The notes: generated by a model from the sequence alone, not told the origin. A stretch of DNA of 64,000 nucleotides from Clostridium sp. KNHs205 (GCF_000702945.1 NZ_JNLE01000005.1:1240001-1304000), one strand, 5' to 3'; counted from the stretch's first letter, positions 34,014 to 44,253 are shown. Program-made: numbers and translations.

Positions 34014-34107
34014 AAATGACAAGTTATTAACAAACGCAAAGAAAAGAAAGCAGACAGTACTGCAAATTTTCTTATATTGAAACGCTCTCATACAACATTT
34101 AAGCAAT

Positions 34108-35271
34108 TTAATACCATCTGGTCATTGGTAACTCGTTATTGATTCCTTTGCTGATAAGGATTTGGTGCAAATCGATAATACCGTTATTAAAGGTAGCAGC
34201 ACAGGCGCAAAGGTACAAATCCCACATTCTCGTGAATTCAAGCCCCATCATCTTTTCTATCTCATCCCGGTGTTCATTAAAGTTTTTATCCCAGCACCGA
34301 AGTGTTCTATTATAATGCCTCCGCAGACTTTCAACATCCAGAGTATAAAAATTATAGTCTGCGCACAGATTGATGATTTCTCTGAGACTTGGTACCATAC
34401 CGCCGGGGAAAATATACTTCTTAATCCAGGCATCACCCGGGTATTCCCTCAGGGCACTGATGTAATGCAATAGGAATAAGCCATGGGGCTTTAACACCGA
34501 ATCTGCACAGGACATAAATTGGCTATAATTATCTCTTCCAACATGTTCTATCATTCCAACACTTACAACTCTGTCAAAAGACCAGCCTTTCTTTGGCAAA
34601 TCTCTATAATCCAATATTTCTACGGTTATCTTGTCACTTAAGCCTTCTTCTTCAATTCTTTGTTTGAAGCTATTATACTGTTCTTTACTCAGGGTGATAC
34701 CTTTACCCGACACTCCGTATTCTTTCACCGCCCGGATGAGTAAGCTTCCCCAGCCGCAGCCAATATCAAGAAGTTCCATTCCCGGCTGTAAATAGAGTTT
34801 CTTAAGTATTCTGTCGATCTTATTGTTCTGTGCATCGTATAAAGTATCTGTATCTTTCGCAAAGTAAGCGCAGGAATAGCTTAAGGATTCATCCAGCCAG
34901 AGCTTATAGAAGTCATTGCCTATATCATAATGAGAAGATACTTCCTGCTTTTGATTCTTTTTGGAGCTGGAAGTAAAGATTAACTTTTTTAAGGCTTTTT
35001 TGTCTGTATGAAATTTTCCCATCTGACCCAAAAAGCAATTCAGAGCATGATATAAATCACCTTCGATCTCCAGGTCACCTTTCATATAAGCTTCACCCAG
35101 TGCAATTGATGTACTAGTCAGCAGATCAGTAATCGGGATTTCCTTGTTAAATTTAACTTTAAACAAGGGCTCACCTTCTCCGATTAGATGTTCTTTCCCC
35201 TTTAGCTCTATTATAAAGGGCTTTTCATCAAACTTTTTCATAAAGTCTATCATTAAGTTGTTTAGTGCCAT
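34108..35271 (-). CDS. cfa: Cyclopropane-fatty-acyl-phospholipid synthase
   Basis: Transfers a methylene group from S-adenosylmethionine to the double bond of membrane acyl chains, at the inner membrane face. It has 387 residues, the usual length. The N-terminal SCP2-like part (EGEPLFKVKFNKEIP) is followed by YDIGNDFYKLWLDESLSYSCAYF, the SAM site LLDIGCGWGSLLIRAVKEYG near 170-190, VSVGMIEHVGRDNYSQF, and LLHYISALREYPGDAWIKKYIFPGG, all hallmarks of the family. AAGGAGA precedes the ATG. It is single, and the upstream 333-base gap (35272-35604) holds AT-rich sequence and tandem repeats. Regulation not visible. Confidence 0.94.
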   Translation of the reverse strand: MALNNLMIDFMKKFDEKPFIIELKGKEHLIGEGEPLFKVKFNKEIPITDLLTSTSIALGEAYMKGDLEIEGDLYHALNCFLGQMGKFHTDKKALKKLIFTSSSKKNQKQEVSSHYDIGNDFYKLWLDESLSYSCAYFAKDTDTLYDAQNNKIDRILKKLYLQPGMELLDIGCGWGSLLIRAVKEYGVSGKGITLSKEQYNSFKQRIEEEGLSDKITVEILDYRDLPKKGWSFDRVVSVGMIEHVGRDNYSQFMSCADSVLKPHGLFLLHYISALREYPGDAWIKKYIFPGGMVPSLREIINLCADYNFYTLDVESLRRHYNRTLRCWDKNFNEHRDEIEKMMGLEFTRMWDLYLCACAATFNNGIIDLHQILISKGINNELPMTRWY

Positions 35272-35470
35272 ATTATTTTCTCCTTTTATTTAAACTTCCT
35301 CACATACATTATTTACCATAATTATGAATTAATTCTTCTCTTTTATAATTTTTGGTAAAGCAGTATTAGAAACAGATAAAATAATATATTCAAAAAGTCA
35401 ATAAAATTTACAATATTCAATAAGTAGAAATAAAGAAGGTTTGGGAAACACTTGGTACCTTCTATATTGT

Positions 35471-35623
35471 TATATCGCCTTTATAGTTATACCGCCTATG
35501 TAGCTATAACCTCATTATTGCTATCCCCTCTTTATAGTTATATCCTCTTTATAGTTATATCCTCTTTATAATTAGCTGTCTTTATAGTTATGCTATCTTT
35601 ATAGCTACGCTGTCTTTATAGTA
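35471..35623. repeat. Degenerate tandem repeats, unit about 17-18 bases
   Basis: Eight or so units based on CTCTTTATAGTTATATC follow each other from the middle of the gap into the last codons of the acetyltransferase gene, with variants such as CTATCTTTATAGCTACG. The two central units are nearly identical. The stop codon of the acetyltransferase gene is in the last unit. Confidence 0.8.
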
Positions 35624-36423
35624 AACCAGCAAATAGTATAGGTTCTTTCCAGCTCAAATCCCACTTTAAATGCAGTTTTTTCAGAGGCTACATTATCCTC
35701 TGTACAGTCCCATATACAGTCTCTTTCTCTTTTACCAGCTTCCAGTAATGTCTTATAAACTAACATTGTAGAAATACCCTTATTTCTATGTTCAGTAATA
35801 GTATCAACCCCAATATTGTCATGCCTCTTATAACGGCATGTAACCAATGCCCTACTAACTATGTGATTGTCAATGACAGCTGCATAACCATAGCCGTTAT
35901 TTAAATAAGCTTCCGTAGTTCTCCAGGTACTCCTTATCTCTTCTGTAACATACTCAATATTATCAAATGCTCTCTTAAGAAAATTACCATCTATTGCAAC
36001 TAGCTCATATATTTTACTTACTTTTTTAGTCCCCTCCTTAGGGTGTTGTTTCAAAACAAGAACCTTCTGCTGTTCTGAATCAATATTCCTGTCTCCAAAA
36101 ATCTCAAAAAGCATATTGGTTAACTCATCGCTATCTGCTCCACATTCAAAATAGTTTATTTCTCTTTCCTCCAAAAATTGAAAAATCTCAAATTCAAAAA
36201 AATTACGCAGATAACCATACGCAGATTTTTCCAGAGCTTTTCCCATTAACTGAAAGCCTTTTTGATATTCATTCCAAACAACCGCAAATGACGGTCTTTC
36301 AAGGTTATTAACCCATACCCGCCCCTCCATACTATCTTCTAGAACACAACTAAAATAAATGCAGCTTGTATCGATTGAAAGCAATTCAGCCAGATATTTA
36401 GTTTTTTTTACTATCTCAACCAT
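35605..36423 (-). CDS. GNAT-family N-acetyltransferase
   Basis: Predicted acetyltransferase of 272 residues. ATG at 36423 is preferred because TTTGGAGGTTAGA precedes it; the frame is open to 36510. The N-terminal half is a variable domain (CIYFSCVLEDSMEGRVWVNN). The GNAT core is in the C-terminal third: YGYAAVIDNHIVSRALVTCR, then the acetyl-CoA loop DTITEHRNKGISTMLVYKTL near 205-225, and WDCTEDNVASEKTAFKVGFE near 240. This resembles the GNAT_acetyltran class. Substrate unknown. The C-terminus is encoded by the last of the tandem repeats. Confidence 0.82.
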   Translation of the reverse strand: MVEIVKKTKYLAELLSIDTSCIYFSCVLEDSMEGRVWVNNLERPSFAVVWNEYQKGFQLMGKALEKSAYGYLRNFFEFEIFQFLEEREINYFECGADSDELTNMLFEIFGDRNIDSEQQKVLVLKQHPKEGTKKVSKIYELVAIDGNFLKRAFDNIEYVTEEIRSTWRTTEAYLNNGYGYAAVIDNHIVSRALVTCRYKRHDNIGVDTITEHRNKGISTMLVYKTLLEAGKRERDCIWDCTEDNVASEKTAFKVGFELERTYTICWFTIKTA

Positions 36424-36861
36424 TCTAACCTCCAAATTAAAGACTAACATAACATATACTCTACCACCTCCGCACCTGTATAGCAAACTCAAACCAAAAA
36501 AAAGATTCAAAGAAATGAAAGGGTGCCTGCATTATTTGTACTTGCAGCAGAAGAATTTACTGAGATGCTCATACTGTTTACTCCTTTGTATTTTATTACT
36601 GAGATTATTATAGTATATTGATTATAGAAATGTATAAAAACACAGAAAATTCATCAAGGAAATATTCTTCTATCTATCCATTAACAGAGTAGTTAAGGGT
36701 TACATGAGATACTATAAGAACATACCCTGCAGTCTTAAATTTTCGTACGTAAAACCTAGAATTTTTATTGTATTTTTTCAGGTGTATTTATTATAAACTA
36801 ATCTTTATGACAATAGGTAGACCACCTGTCAGTTTCAGAACCAATAGAAAGGTGCACGTAA
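36424..36861. other. Intergenic region
   Basis: This 438-base gap separates divergent genes. It is AT-rich and holds no ORF with a ribosome site. The only feature I can support is the promoter-like pair at 36768-36796 for the histidine kinase gene. Confidence 0.6.
36768..36796 (+). promoter_or_regulatory. Candidate promoter of the YesM/YesN-type operon
   Basis: TTGTAT, 17-base spacer, TTATAA, 66 bases before the ATG. Moderate match only. Confidence 0.4.
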
Positions 36862-38655
36862 ATGAAAAAACCTGTAATTCATTTTTCTAAGCCCAAGGTT
36901 AGACAGCAAATAATATTCATCTGTATGCTCTCTACCTTTATTCCATTGTTTTTTGTAGGCTTATTTTCGATTATGCAGGCAAGAATGCAAATGTCAGAAC
37001 AATATAAATCTCAGGTAAATGCAGCCGCATTAAGAATCAATTCAACACTTTTTGATATCACTACTTCTTTATATACTTCCTGTGATAATCTAATCAATAG
37101 TAATTACCTGCGAATACTTTTAGGCTCTGATTATAGTATTTCAAGCGAAGATCATCAATACTATAAACTAGCCTCAAATGCACTCTCAACGATGCACTCT
37201 ACAACCGCTGCCATAGCTTCTATTATGATTTACACCAACAACCCAAACATCCCTAGCAATTCCCACATTACTACCGTGGATGATTACAGCAGCTTACCAT
37301 GGAGGGAGCAAATAGTTGGAAATACAGTAAACAGCTGGCAATGCCTCACGGGCGAAGACAGTTGGCATAATAAGGTTTATGAGCTTTCGATTATCAGGCG
37401 TATAGGTGTTAATTCTACCAAGTACTCCGCTTATCTGGTATTAAGTATTGATGCAAATTACTTAAAAAACCGATTACTTGGTAGTGAATATACGGTTATG
37501 GCTTCTGTGGATAATGAACCTACATTTTACGCTTCTGAGAAAAGATGGCTTCAAAAGCTGATTCCCTTTCCATCAGAACTTGATAACAGTTATTATAAAT
37601 ACACCGGACCTATTATGATAGACTCTAAAAAGCAGCTGGCTAATATCGTTACCTTCCTTCCTTACAAAACCTATAATAAGTTTTACATCTGTGTTTCGGA
37701 CCCAAATGCATATTCCAGGCTCAACAGGATTACTTTGATTTATATCGTTATACTCATTACAGCAACCTTATTTCCAATTATTTTGACTATTTTGTTTTCC
37801 TCCTATTTTAATTCCCGTTTGCAGACCTTAAAAAATGCCATGCATCAGGTTAGCCAGGGTGATTATCTTATTATGAAATTATTTAAGGGTGATGATGAAC
37901 TGACTGAGATCTTTAAAGACCTGAAAGCAACGGTTCAAAAGATTTCTGAAAAAGAAGCAAAATTTTATCAGTCTCAGATTATGGAGCAACAGCTTATAAA
38001 TAAACAACAGCAAATGGAATTTAAGATGCTTGCAAGTCAGATCAATCCGCATTTTTTATATAATACCTTGGAAACAATACGTATGCAGGCATTGTCTACC
38101 GGTAATAAGGACGTAATAAACTCCATAAAACTTCTGGGCAAGTCCATGCATTATGTTTTGGAGAATACCGGAACCGACTCAACTACCCTTGCAAAAGAAC
38201 TGGAGTATGTAGAGGTATATTTATCGATACAAAAGATACGATTTGGTGACAGAGTAAATTATACAATTCAATATTCAGAGGATATGGATTTAAACGATTA
38301 CAAGATTTTACCTCTTTTATTACAGCCGGTCGTTGAAAATGCCGTTATACATGGTCTGGAACGAAACCTGCTCAACGGCCAGATTATTATTAATATATCA
38401 AAACCTGCAGATAATCTGCTTTTCATAAAAATATCCGATAACGGAAAGGGTATGAATGTTGATAGCTTAAAAGAACTGAATAACCGGATTAATTCTGCCT
38501 CTCTTGACTCTGCCTCAAGTATTGGCCTGTATAACATCAATCAAAGGATTAAACTTCTCTATGGAGCAGAATACGGTATCACCTTTACAAGTCAGCTTAA
38601 TGAGGGCACAACAGTAACCCTGATTATACCTGCCATTGTAATCAAGGAGGAATAG
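36862..38655 (+). CDS. Sensor histidine kinase, YesM type (LytS-like class)
   Basis: Membrane sensor of 597 residues. Helix 1 at about 17-37 (IIFICMLSTFIPLFFVGLFS), an extracellular dCache-like sensor to about 290, helix 2 at 295-318 (IYIVILITATLFPIILTILF), a HAMP segment, then the His_kinase domain with phospho-acceptor in QINPHFLYNTLETIRMQAL near 400. The ATPase part shows LLLQPVVENAVIHGLE and ISDNGKGMN, and SSIGLYNINQRIKLLYG is typical. AAAGGTGCACGTAA precedes the ATG. Four bases separate it from the response regulator gene. It probably senses an extracellular sugar and controls the transporter operon at 40304-44060. Confidence 0.93.
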   Translation: MKKPVIHFSKPKVRQQIIFICMLSTFIPLFFVGLFSIMQARMQMSEQYKSQVNAAALRINSTLFDITTSLYTSCDNLINSNYLRILLGSDYSISSEDHQYYKLASNALSTMHSTTAAIASIMIYTNNPNIPSNSHITTVDDYSSLPWREQIVGNTVNSWQCLTGEDSWHNKVYELSIIRRIGVNSTKYSAYLVLSIDANYLKNRLLGSEYTVMASVDNEPTFYASEKRWLQKLIPFPSELDNSYYKYTGPIMIDSKKQLANIVTFLPYKTYNKFYICVSDPNAYSRLNRITLIYIVILITATLFPIILTILFSSYFNSRLQTLKNAMHQVSQGDYLIMKLFKGDDELTEIFKDLKATVQKISEKEAKFYQSQIMEQQLINKQQQMEFKMLASQINPHFLYNTLETIRMQALSTGNKDVINSIKLLGKSMHYVLENTGTDSTTLAKELEYVEVYLSIQKIRFGDRVNYTIQYSEDMDLNDYKILPLLLQPVVENAVIHGLERNLLNGQIIINISKPADNLLFIKISDNGKGMNVDSLKELNNRINSASLDSASSIGLYNINQRIKLLYGAEYGITFTSQLNEGTTVTLIIPAIVIKEE

Positions 38656-38659
38656 GCAT

Positions 38660-40207
38660 ATGGAATATACATTGCTTGATGTATTGATTGTTGATGATGA
38701 GGCCATTGTTAGAGAAGGTCTCAAGTATGTTATTGATTGGTATGCTCTCGGTTTTTGCATCTGTGGAGACGCAGCTTCGGGAGAGGAAGCAATCGAAAAG
38801 ATAAAAAAATATAACCCTAATCTTGTTCTGCTGGATATCCGAATGCCCGGTATGGATGGAACGGAGCTAATTGAACAGGTACGCAGCTCCGGATTTCAGG
38901 GTGATTTTATTATATTAAGCGGCTATTCTGATTTTAAATATGCTCAAACAGCTTTGCATTATGGTGTTTCCTTTTATCTGACGAAACCAATTGATGAGGA
39001 GGCTCTGGAAAAAGCAGTAATAACAGTGAAAGAGAAGATATTGAAAAACAAAGAAAAAGAAAAGTCCTTGAATCAATATCTGATTAAAGCGAAATCAACG
39101 GTTCTTAAAGACCTGATGCTGGGAACCGAGCCTAATAGCTCCATTAATTATTTAGAAATGGGATTATATGCTCCTATTTATCAGGTTGTAATTTACGAAG
39201 GATATACACCTTTTTTCACTACCTACAGTTTTGCTGATTTGCTTAAGGTATCGAATCAAGGAAACAATTCCTTTGAGCATATCACTCTGGATCACCAGGA
39301 AATTATACTGCTTAAAGGAAACCATGCTCTGAGCAAATTCAATACCTGTCTGCTCCATTATGAAAATGGTACTCAGAAAGGTTCTCCTCTTGATTCCATC
39401 TTTCTTACACATGGAAGAACGGTATCAGGCCTTTTTGATATACATTTATCCTATAAGGACTGCAGGCGGCTGATGGACAGACGATTTTTCTGTTTTGAAA
39501 ACCAGCATGTTTTATCCTACGAAGTGTTACCCGAGATATCTTCCTACCAATCCATCATAAGTGTTGAAAAATCAAAGTCTTATAGCAATAAAATTGTAAA
39601 TTATATTCAAGCCATAAACAAACGAATGTTATCCGAAATACTACAGGAACTAAAAGGCTCATTATACCAAAGTGGTGATGATGTTATAACCATAAAACAC
39701 TTTCTGGCTGATATTTTTCTTCAAGCGAAACAAACCATAATGCATAAATACAGTCATATCGACATTCCTTTTGCACACAATTCTGTTATTATTGAAATAA
39801 TCGAAAACAAGTATTATTTGTACGAAATTATTCAGTATTTTACAGAACAGTTTGAAATGATCATCCGAGCCATTGGCAACAGCTCAAACGAAAGTATTTT
39901 TAATGATATTCTTTATTATATTGAGCATAATTATTCCGCTCCATTGAAATTAGAAACTATAGCCTCCTTATTTGGGTATAACAGTTCCTATTTGGGTAAA
40001 TTATTTAGCCAGAAGATGAATCAGAGCTTTAATTCTTATCTGGATGAAGTGAGAATCAAACATTCTGTGGAACTACTGGAAGATACGCATCTGAAGGTGT
40101 ATGAGATTGCAACTAAGGTTGGATATAGCAATGTGAATTACTTTCACTATAAATTCAAGAAATTAAAAGGAATAAGCCCCGTTGAATTTAGAAAAGAAAC
40201 TATTTGA
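38660..40207 (+). CDS. Response regulator with AraC-type DNA-binding domain, YesN type
   Basis: Partner of the adjacent histidine kinase, 515 residues. The receiver domain is at 6-125: acidic residues in VLIVDDEAIVREGL, phospho-acceptor Asp in LVLLDIRMPGMDG near 58, Thr/Ser in FIILSGYSDF and Lys in YLTKPIDEEAL. A long linker follows. The AraC double helix-turn-helix is at about 415-510: LKLETIASLFGYNSSYLGKLF and LKVYEIATKVGYSNVNYFHYKF, ending KGISPVEFRKE. AAGGAGGAATAGGCAT precedes the ATG and overlaps the kinase stop. Likely target is the sugar importer operon next door. Confidence 0.94.
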   Translation: MEYTLLDVLIVDDEAIVREGLKYVIDWYALGFCICGDAASGEEAIEKIKKYNPNLVLLDIRMPGMDGTELIEQVRSSGFQGDFIILSGYSDFKYAQTALHYGVSFYLTKPIDEEALEKAVITVKEKILKNKEKEKSLNQYLIKAKSTVLKDLMLGTEPNSSINYLEMGLYAPIYQVVIYEGYTPFFTTYSFADLLKVSNQGNNSFEHITLDHQEIILLKGNHALSKFNTCLLHYENGTQKGSPLDSIFLTHGRTVSGLFDIHLSYKDCRRLMDRRFFCFENQHVLSYEVLPEISSYQSIISVEKSKSYSNKIVNYIQAINKRMLSEILQELKGSLYQSGDDVITIKHFLADIFLQAKQTIMHKYSHIDIPFAHNSVIIEIIENKYYLYEIIQYFTEQFEMIIRAIGNSSNESIFNDILYYIEHNYSAPLKLETIASLFGYNSSYLGKLFSQKMNQSFNSYLDEVRIKHSVELLEDTHLKVYEIATKVGYSNVNYFHYKFKKLKGISPVEFRKETI

Positions 40208-40229
40208 TATCCTCTAGTAAAAGTATGAA

Positions 40230-40284
40230 AAAGGGAGCTGTTTCAAAACTAAAGTATTAATTAGTTTTGAAACAGCCCCTTTTC
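40230..40284. terminator. Bidirectional terminator between convergent genes
   Basis: AAGGGAGCTGTTTCAAAACT and its near-exact complement flank a short loop, with T-rich flanks on both strands. It lies between the stop of the response regulator and the stop of the convergent binding-protein gene. Confidence 0.85.
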
Positions 40285-40303
40285 ATTAATGCATTGAGTG
40301 CGA

Positions 40304-42097
40304 TTATTGGTTATTTGCTAAAAACTCTTTATTTACTGCATATCTGTCTTCACAAGTTTTTTTGTCAACTGCATATACCTGATCATATCCTAAGCCCAGT
40401 GCAGTATCCTGCATCTCTTTTAACAGACTGTCAAATTCAGCCTGATTCTTTGCAAATACCATCTGCCAGGAATACTGAACGATAATTTGCTTGCATTGTT
40501 CCTTAATTGCGCTGATATCTGTTGTGTAGTCAGCTCCAGAGAAAGGAATACCAGGATTTACTGCAATCATATTCTTGTCTTTGTAGTATTCTATGCCTGT
40601 TACATAATTCTCATTGTGTGCTGACCAATCCTTTGAAAGAGTAGTTGCAGTTAAATCAGCATATTCTTCCCATCTTTGATAGTTGTAATTCATACCGGTT
40701 TCTTTATTAATTTCCGTAATTCCAACGGCATTGTAGTTCAATGCTGAGATACCGTCTTTCCAGGTACCGCCACCCCATTCCTCGGGTACTTCTAATTTCT
40801 GATCCATTTCTATGAATGCTTTTTTACCAAACTCTGTGAATACGGGTTTTCCGTCCTTCATTTCCCAAGTCAAGCCTTCGGGTCCACATTTACCACCGGT
40901 CTGGGTGGCAGACATCATAACACCTTCGGGGGAATATAACCAGTCAATAAAATCTGCTAATCTCTGAGGATCTTTTGCCTTGCTGCCAATCATAATTGCA
41001 AAGGAGTTATCACCTAAAGGTGTGTTTCCAAAGCTTAGATATTTACCATCCTGTATCGTAACATCAGCAAAGCCCTTACCAGCAGCCAGGTTATCTGCCG
41101 TATTATACGTACCGTTGCCTAACCAAGGCCATAAGGAATAGAGTACTGCGCCATCGGTGAACTTAGCCGATACGGAATCAAAGTTCTGGGTTGTTGATTC
41201 AGGGTCGACTAATCCCATCTGGTTGGCATCATACAGGAATTTCAATGCTCTTACATACTGAGAGTTGCTATCAATCATGCTTTGTATATCATTACCGGCT
41301 ACATCATATAATGCAAAACCCTGAGGGTTATAGCCATATAATGCGGTAAAGGAACCGGCATTCTGCATGATATCTCCATCCCAGTCCTGAAATAAGGAAA
41401 ATGCATAAACATTCTTACCTGAGTCACTTTTTCCCGCTTTTTCCTGCATCTGTTTAAGAACTGGTAATAAGTCTTCTAAAGTGTTAATGGTAGGATAACC
41501 AACCTGACCGTATAAATCCCAACGAACACTGGGTGCACAAGTCGGATCAGTTGCCTCTGTTGGCTCTGTTGGTGATAACAATGAGGTCTGGCTGGGTACT
41601 GCCCAAAGACCGTCTTTCTCTGCAAGTTTACTGGTATTCTCGATAGCATCCATACGTTCCTGCAGATTCTTTTCATTCCCGATATAATCTGTTAAATCAA
41701 GTACTAAATCTGCGCTTACCAAATCTTTTAATCTGCTCTGATTTGCATTGGTAAGAATTAAATCACCTAAATTACCGTTAGCGGAACGTGTCTGGTAAAG
41801 AGTATCACCACCACCTGCAACATTTGGTGCGATAATATTGAGTTCCATATTAAACTTGTCTTTTACTATTTTTGCGAACCAGCCTGATTGAGTTCCCTGG
41901 AAGTTTGCCTGACTGTCGAAAACATCAACGGTAATGAAGTCTTTATAAGTGCTTTCAGTTTCTGTGCCGCCTGTTCCCCCTGGTGTTTCTGTCTTATTAT
42001 CGTTGTTGCCTTTGCTGCATCCTGTTAACATCGATGACAGCATCGTTAAGCATAATGCTGCACTTAACACGCTTTTTGTAAATCTGCTTTTTTTCAT
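40304..42097 (-). CDS. Sugar ABC transporter substrate-binding lipoprotein (LipO-like)
   Basis: Extracellular binding protein of 597 residues. The signal MKKSRFTKSVLSAALCLTML continues SSMLTGC, a lipobox with cysteine near residue 27, followed by a Gly/Thr/Glu linker. The family 1 fold shows NANQSRLKDLVSADLVLDLT near 115, DPQRLADFIDWLYSPEGVMM near 375 and IIVQYSWQMVFAKNQAEFDS near the C-terminus. At near 600 residues it is in the LipO size class, longer than MalE-type. GAGGAGGATTTACA precedes the ATG. It is the last gene of the LplB-LplC-binding protein operon. Ligand probably an oligosaccharide. Confidence 0.93.
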   Translation of the reverse strand: MKKSRFTKSVLSAALCLTMLSSMLTGCSKGNNDNKTETPGGTGGTETESTYKDFITVDVFDSQANFQGTQSGWFAKIVKDKFNMELNIIAPNVAGGGDTLYQTRSANGNLGDLILTNANQSRLKDLVSADLVLDLTDYIGNEKNLQERMDAIENTSKLAEKDGLWAVPSQTSLLSPTEPTEATDPTCAPSVRWDLYGQVGYPTINTLEDLLPVLKQMQEKAGKSDSGKNVYAFSLFQDWDGDIMQNAGSFTALYGYNPQGFALYDVAGNDIQSMIDSNSQYVRALKFLYDANQMGLVDPESTTQNFDSVSAKFTDGAVLYSLWPWLGNGTYNTADNLAAGKGFADVTIQDGKYLSFGNTPLGDNSFAIMIGSKAKDPQRLADFIDWLYSPEGVMMSATQTGGKCGPEGLTWEMKDGKPVFTEFGKKAFIEMDQKLEVPEEWGGGTWKDGISALNYNAVGITEINKETGMNYNYQRWEEYADLTATTLSKDWSAHNENYVTGIEYYKDKNMIAVNPGIPFSGADYTTDISAIKEQCKQIIVQYSWQMVFAKNQAEFDSLLKEMQDTALGLGYDQVYAVDKKTCEDRYAVNKEFLANNQ

Positions 42098-42160
42098 TGT
42101 AAATCCTCCTCTTCTCCTTTTTAAATTTTTTATTTAAATTATTGAATAAAAAATTTCTCT

Positions 42161-43084
42161 TTAACCTTTCACTGCTCCAATCATAATACCTTTGACGAAA
42201 TATTTCTGGAACATCGGGTAAATGAATAATATCGGTAATACAACGATTACGGAGATTGTCATTCGTATCGATGTCGGTGTCTGCATGGTGACAAGACTGG
42301 AAACAGCTGATAAATTACCGGATGCCTTCACCAGTAATGCCAATGAACTTGCCTGGTTGATATAAGAATATAGCAGATACTGTAAGGAATAAAGTTTCTG
42401 ATCCGTTATATAAATCAGGGTATCCTGGAAGGAATTCCACTGACCTACGGCTGACCATATCGCTATTGTGGCTAGTATTGGTGTACTAGTGGGAAGTATT
42501 ATTTTAAAGAATCTAGTTAACACACCTGCACCGTCTACCTCTGCGGCTTCCTGAAGTGATGCCGGGATAGATTCCACATAGGTTTTTACCATGATGATGT
42601 TGAAGGGCTGTACAATCGCAGGGATTATATATACCCAAAAGCTATTGTTAAGACCTAAGGATTTCATCGTCATAAACATCGGAATTAAACCTGCACTGAA
42701 ATACATGGTAATTACTACTGCTCTGTACCACAATCTTCTGCACCACAATTTCTGCTGACTAAACATAAATCCTAAAAAAGCGGATGACATAACCGTACAT
42801 ACTGTACCGATTACAGTTCTGGCTACCGAGATAAATGCCGCATTTGCTAAGCCGCTTAATTGAAATACATCTATATAATTCTGAATATGCAGCTGCTTTG
42901 GAATCAGATTAATATAGCCATTGGCACTAAGTTCATTGGAACTGATTGAATTTATAATCAAATAGTAAAATGGATAAAAACATATAATTGTGAACAAAGC
43001 AAAAAAAGTATAATTAAATGTATTAAACAGAACATCTCCCGTAGTTAATTTTCTTTTAGCCCCAACCTTTTTATTATTTTTCAT
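42161..43084 (-). CDS. Carbohydrate ABC transporter permease, LplC/YtcP type
   Basis: Six-helix permease of 307 residues. ATG at 43084 follows GAGAGGGGTACATT; the frame is open upstream to 43144 inside the previous gene. The EAA loop reads SLQEAAEVDGAGVLTRFFKIILPTSTP near 195, and the end IYPMFQKYFVKGIMIGAVKG is diagnostic for the LplC group. It begins 14 bases after the LplB-like stop and lies 63 bases before the binding-protein gene, so the three are one transcript. No ATPase gene accompanies them. Confidence 0.94.
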   Translation of the reverse strand: MKNNKKVGAKRKLTTGDVLFNTFNYTFFALFTIICFYPFYYLIINSISSNELSANGYINLIPKQLHIQNYIDVFQLSGLANAAFISVARTVIGTVCTVMSSAFLGFMFSQQKLWCRRLWYRAVVITMYFSAGLIPMFMTMKSLGLNNSFWVYIIPAIVQPFNIIMVKTYVESIPASLQEAAEVDGAGVLTRFFKIILPTSTPILATIAIWSAVGQWNSFQDTLIYITDQKLYSLQYLLYSYINQASSLALLVKASGNLSAVSSLVTMQTPTSIRMTISVIVVLPILFIYPMFQKYFVKGIMIGAVKG

Positions 43085-43097
43085 AATGTACCCCTCT

Positions 43098-44060
43098 CTA
43101 TATAATGCTTTCGCCTCTGGTCTTTTTCGATACAAAGTTAACAAAGAATAACAATGTCAGACTTACCAAGCTTTTGAGGATACCGATTGCTGTTGCCAAT
43201 GATAAACTTTTACCTGTCATACCAATGTTATAGACATATAAGTCAAGTACCTGAATGTGCTGTTTGTTGAATGCATTCTGAAAGACATAATATTGGTCCA
43301 TACCGTTTGATAAAAAGCTGGATACGGTAAACATTAACATAACCAAATAGGTAGGCATTAAGGAAGGAATCGTGATATTTTTAATAATGTGGTATCTACC
43401 AGCTCCATCTACTCTAGCTGCCTCGAACATTTCCTGGTCAATACCGGCAATCGCAGCCAGATATATTATAGCCCCCCAGCCCAAACCTTTCCATATACTC
43501 CATAAGATCATCATAAGCCAGACATGATCATTGCTGTCCAAAAATTTAAGCGGTGCATTGATAAGATCAAACTTTTGCAATACACTGTTTACCATTCCCG
43601 TTGAGGAAAACAAACTGAAAGCTACAGAATAAACCAGAGTCCAGCTGATGAAATTGGGAAGAGTTGTTAAAGTCTGTACCACATTTTTAAACCGCTTACT
43701 TTTAATTTCACTTAAAAATACTGCAAATAAAACAGGAAGGAAGGAAGTTGCCAGTCCTAAAAAGCTCATTGCAAATGTATTTTTTAGCACAATAAGAATC
43801 TGTTTTACCTGTGTTGGATTACTATATAATGCTTTAAACCACTTAAAACCAACAAATTCTGTCTGTGATAACTTGAGTGGAGCTCTATAATCATAGAACG
43901 CATATATCCATCCATGCAACGGGTAATACGAAAACATAAAACACAAGACAAGAAAAGGAAGTATAAGCAAGAACATCTTCTTGCCTTCTATATTATTTTT
44001 TCTCTTCTTATATGTACTTTTATTTGGCGCTGCATTGTTCTGTTTCAATTTTGTAGCCAT
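43098..44060 (-). CDS. Carbohydrate ABC transporter permease, LplB type
   Basis: First permease of the second sugar importer, 320 residues. ATG at 44060 is preferred (CAGGACATAAG upstream) over a TTG seven codons earlier. A basic tail (KSTYKKRKNNIEGKK) leads to helix 1 (MFLLILPFLVLCFMFSYYPL). The EAA loop is EMFEAARVDGAGRYHIIKNITIPSLMP near 220, and the end SLTLLFFVNFVSKKTRGESII is LplB-like. It heads the operon and is divergent from the YesL gene. The 283-base gap contains TGTAAT boxes near 44190 and 44209 and a palindrome at 44254-44268. Confidence 0.94.
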   Translation of the reverse strand: MATKLKQNNAAPNKSTYKKRKNNIEGKKMFLLILPFLVLCFMFSYYPLHGWIYAFYDYRAPLKLSQTEFVGFKWFKALYSNPTQVKQILIVLKNTFAMSFLGLATSFLPVLFAVFLSEIKSKRFKNVVQTLTTLPNFISWTLVYSVAFSLFSSTGMVNSVLQKFDLINAPLKFLDSNDHVWLMMILWSIWKGLGWGAIIYLAAIAGIDQEMFEAARVDGAGRYHIIKNITIPSLMPTYLVMLMFTVSSFLSNGMDQYYVFQNAFNKQHIQVLDLYVYNIGMTGKSLSLATAIGILKSLVSLTLLFFVNFVSKKTRGESII

Positions 44061-44253
44061 CTTATGTCCTGCCCCTTTCAAAATCGGTTCTCTCTTGCTC
44101 TCATTATTTTAAAGGAAATACCCTAATGTTAATACATCAGAAATCCTATGTTAAATCACATAATTATTTGTGATAACGACTATTTTTTGTGTAATATCTA
44201 TAAATTAATGTAATCCATCTCTATTTTTTAGAGTAGTTTTGTGTATCTATATA

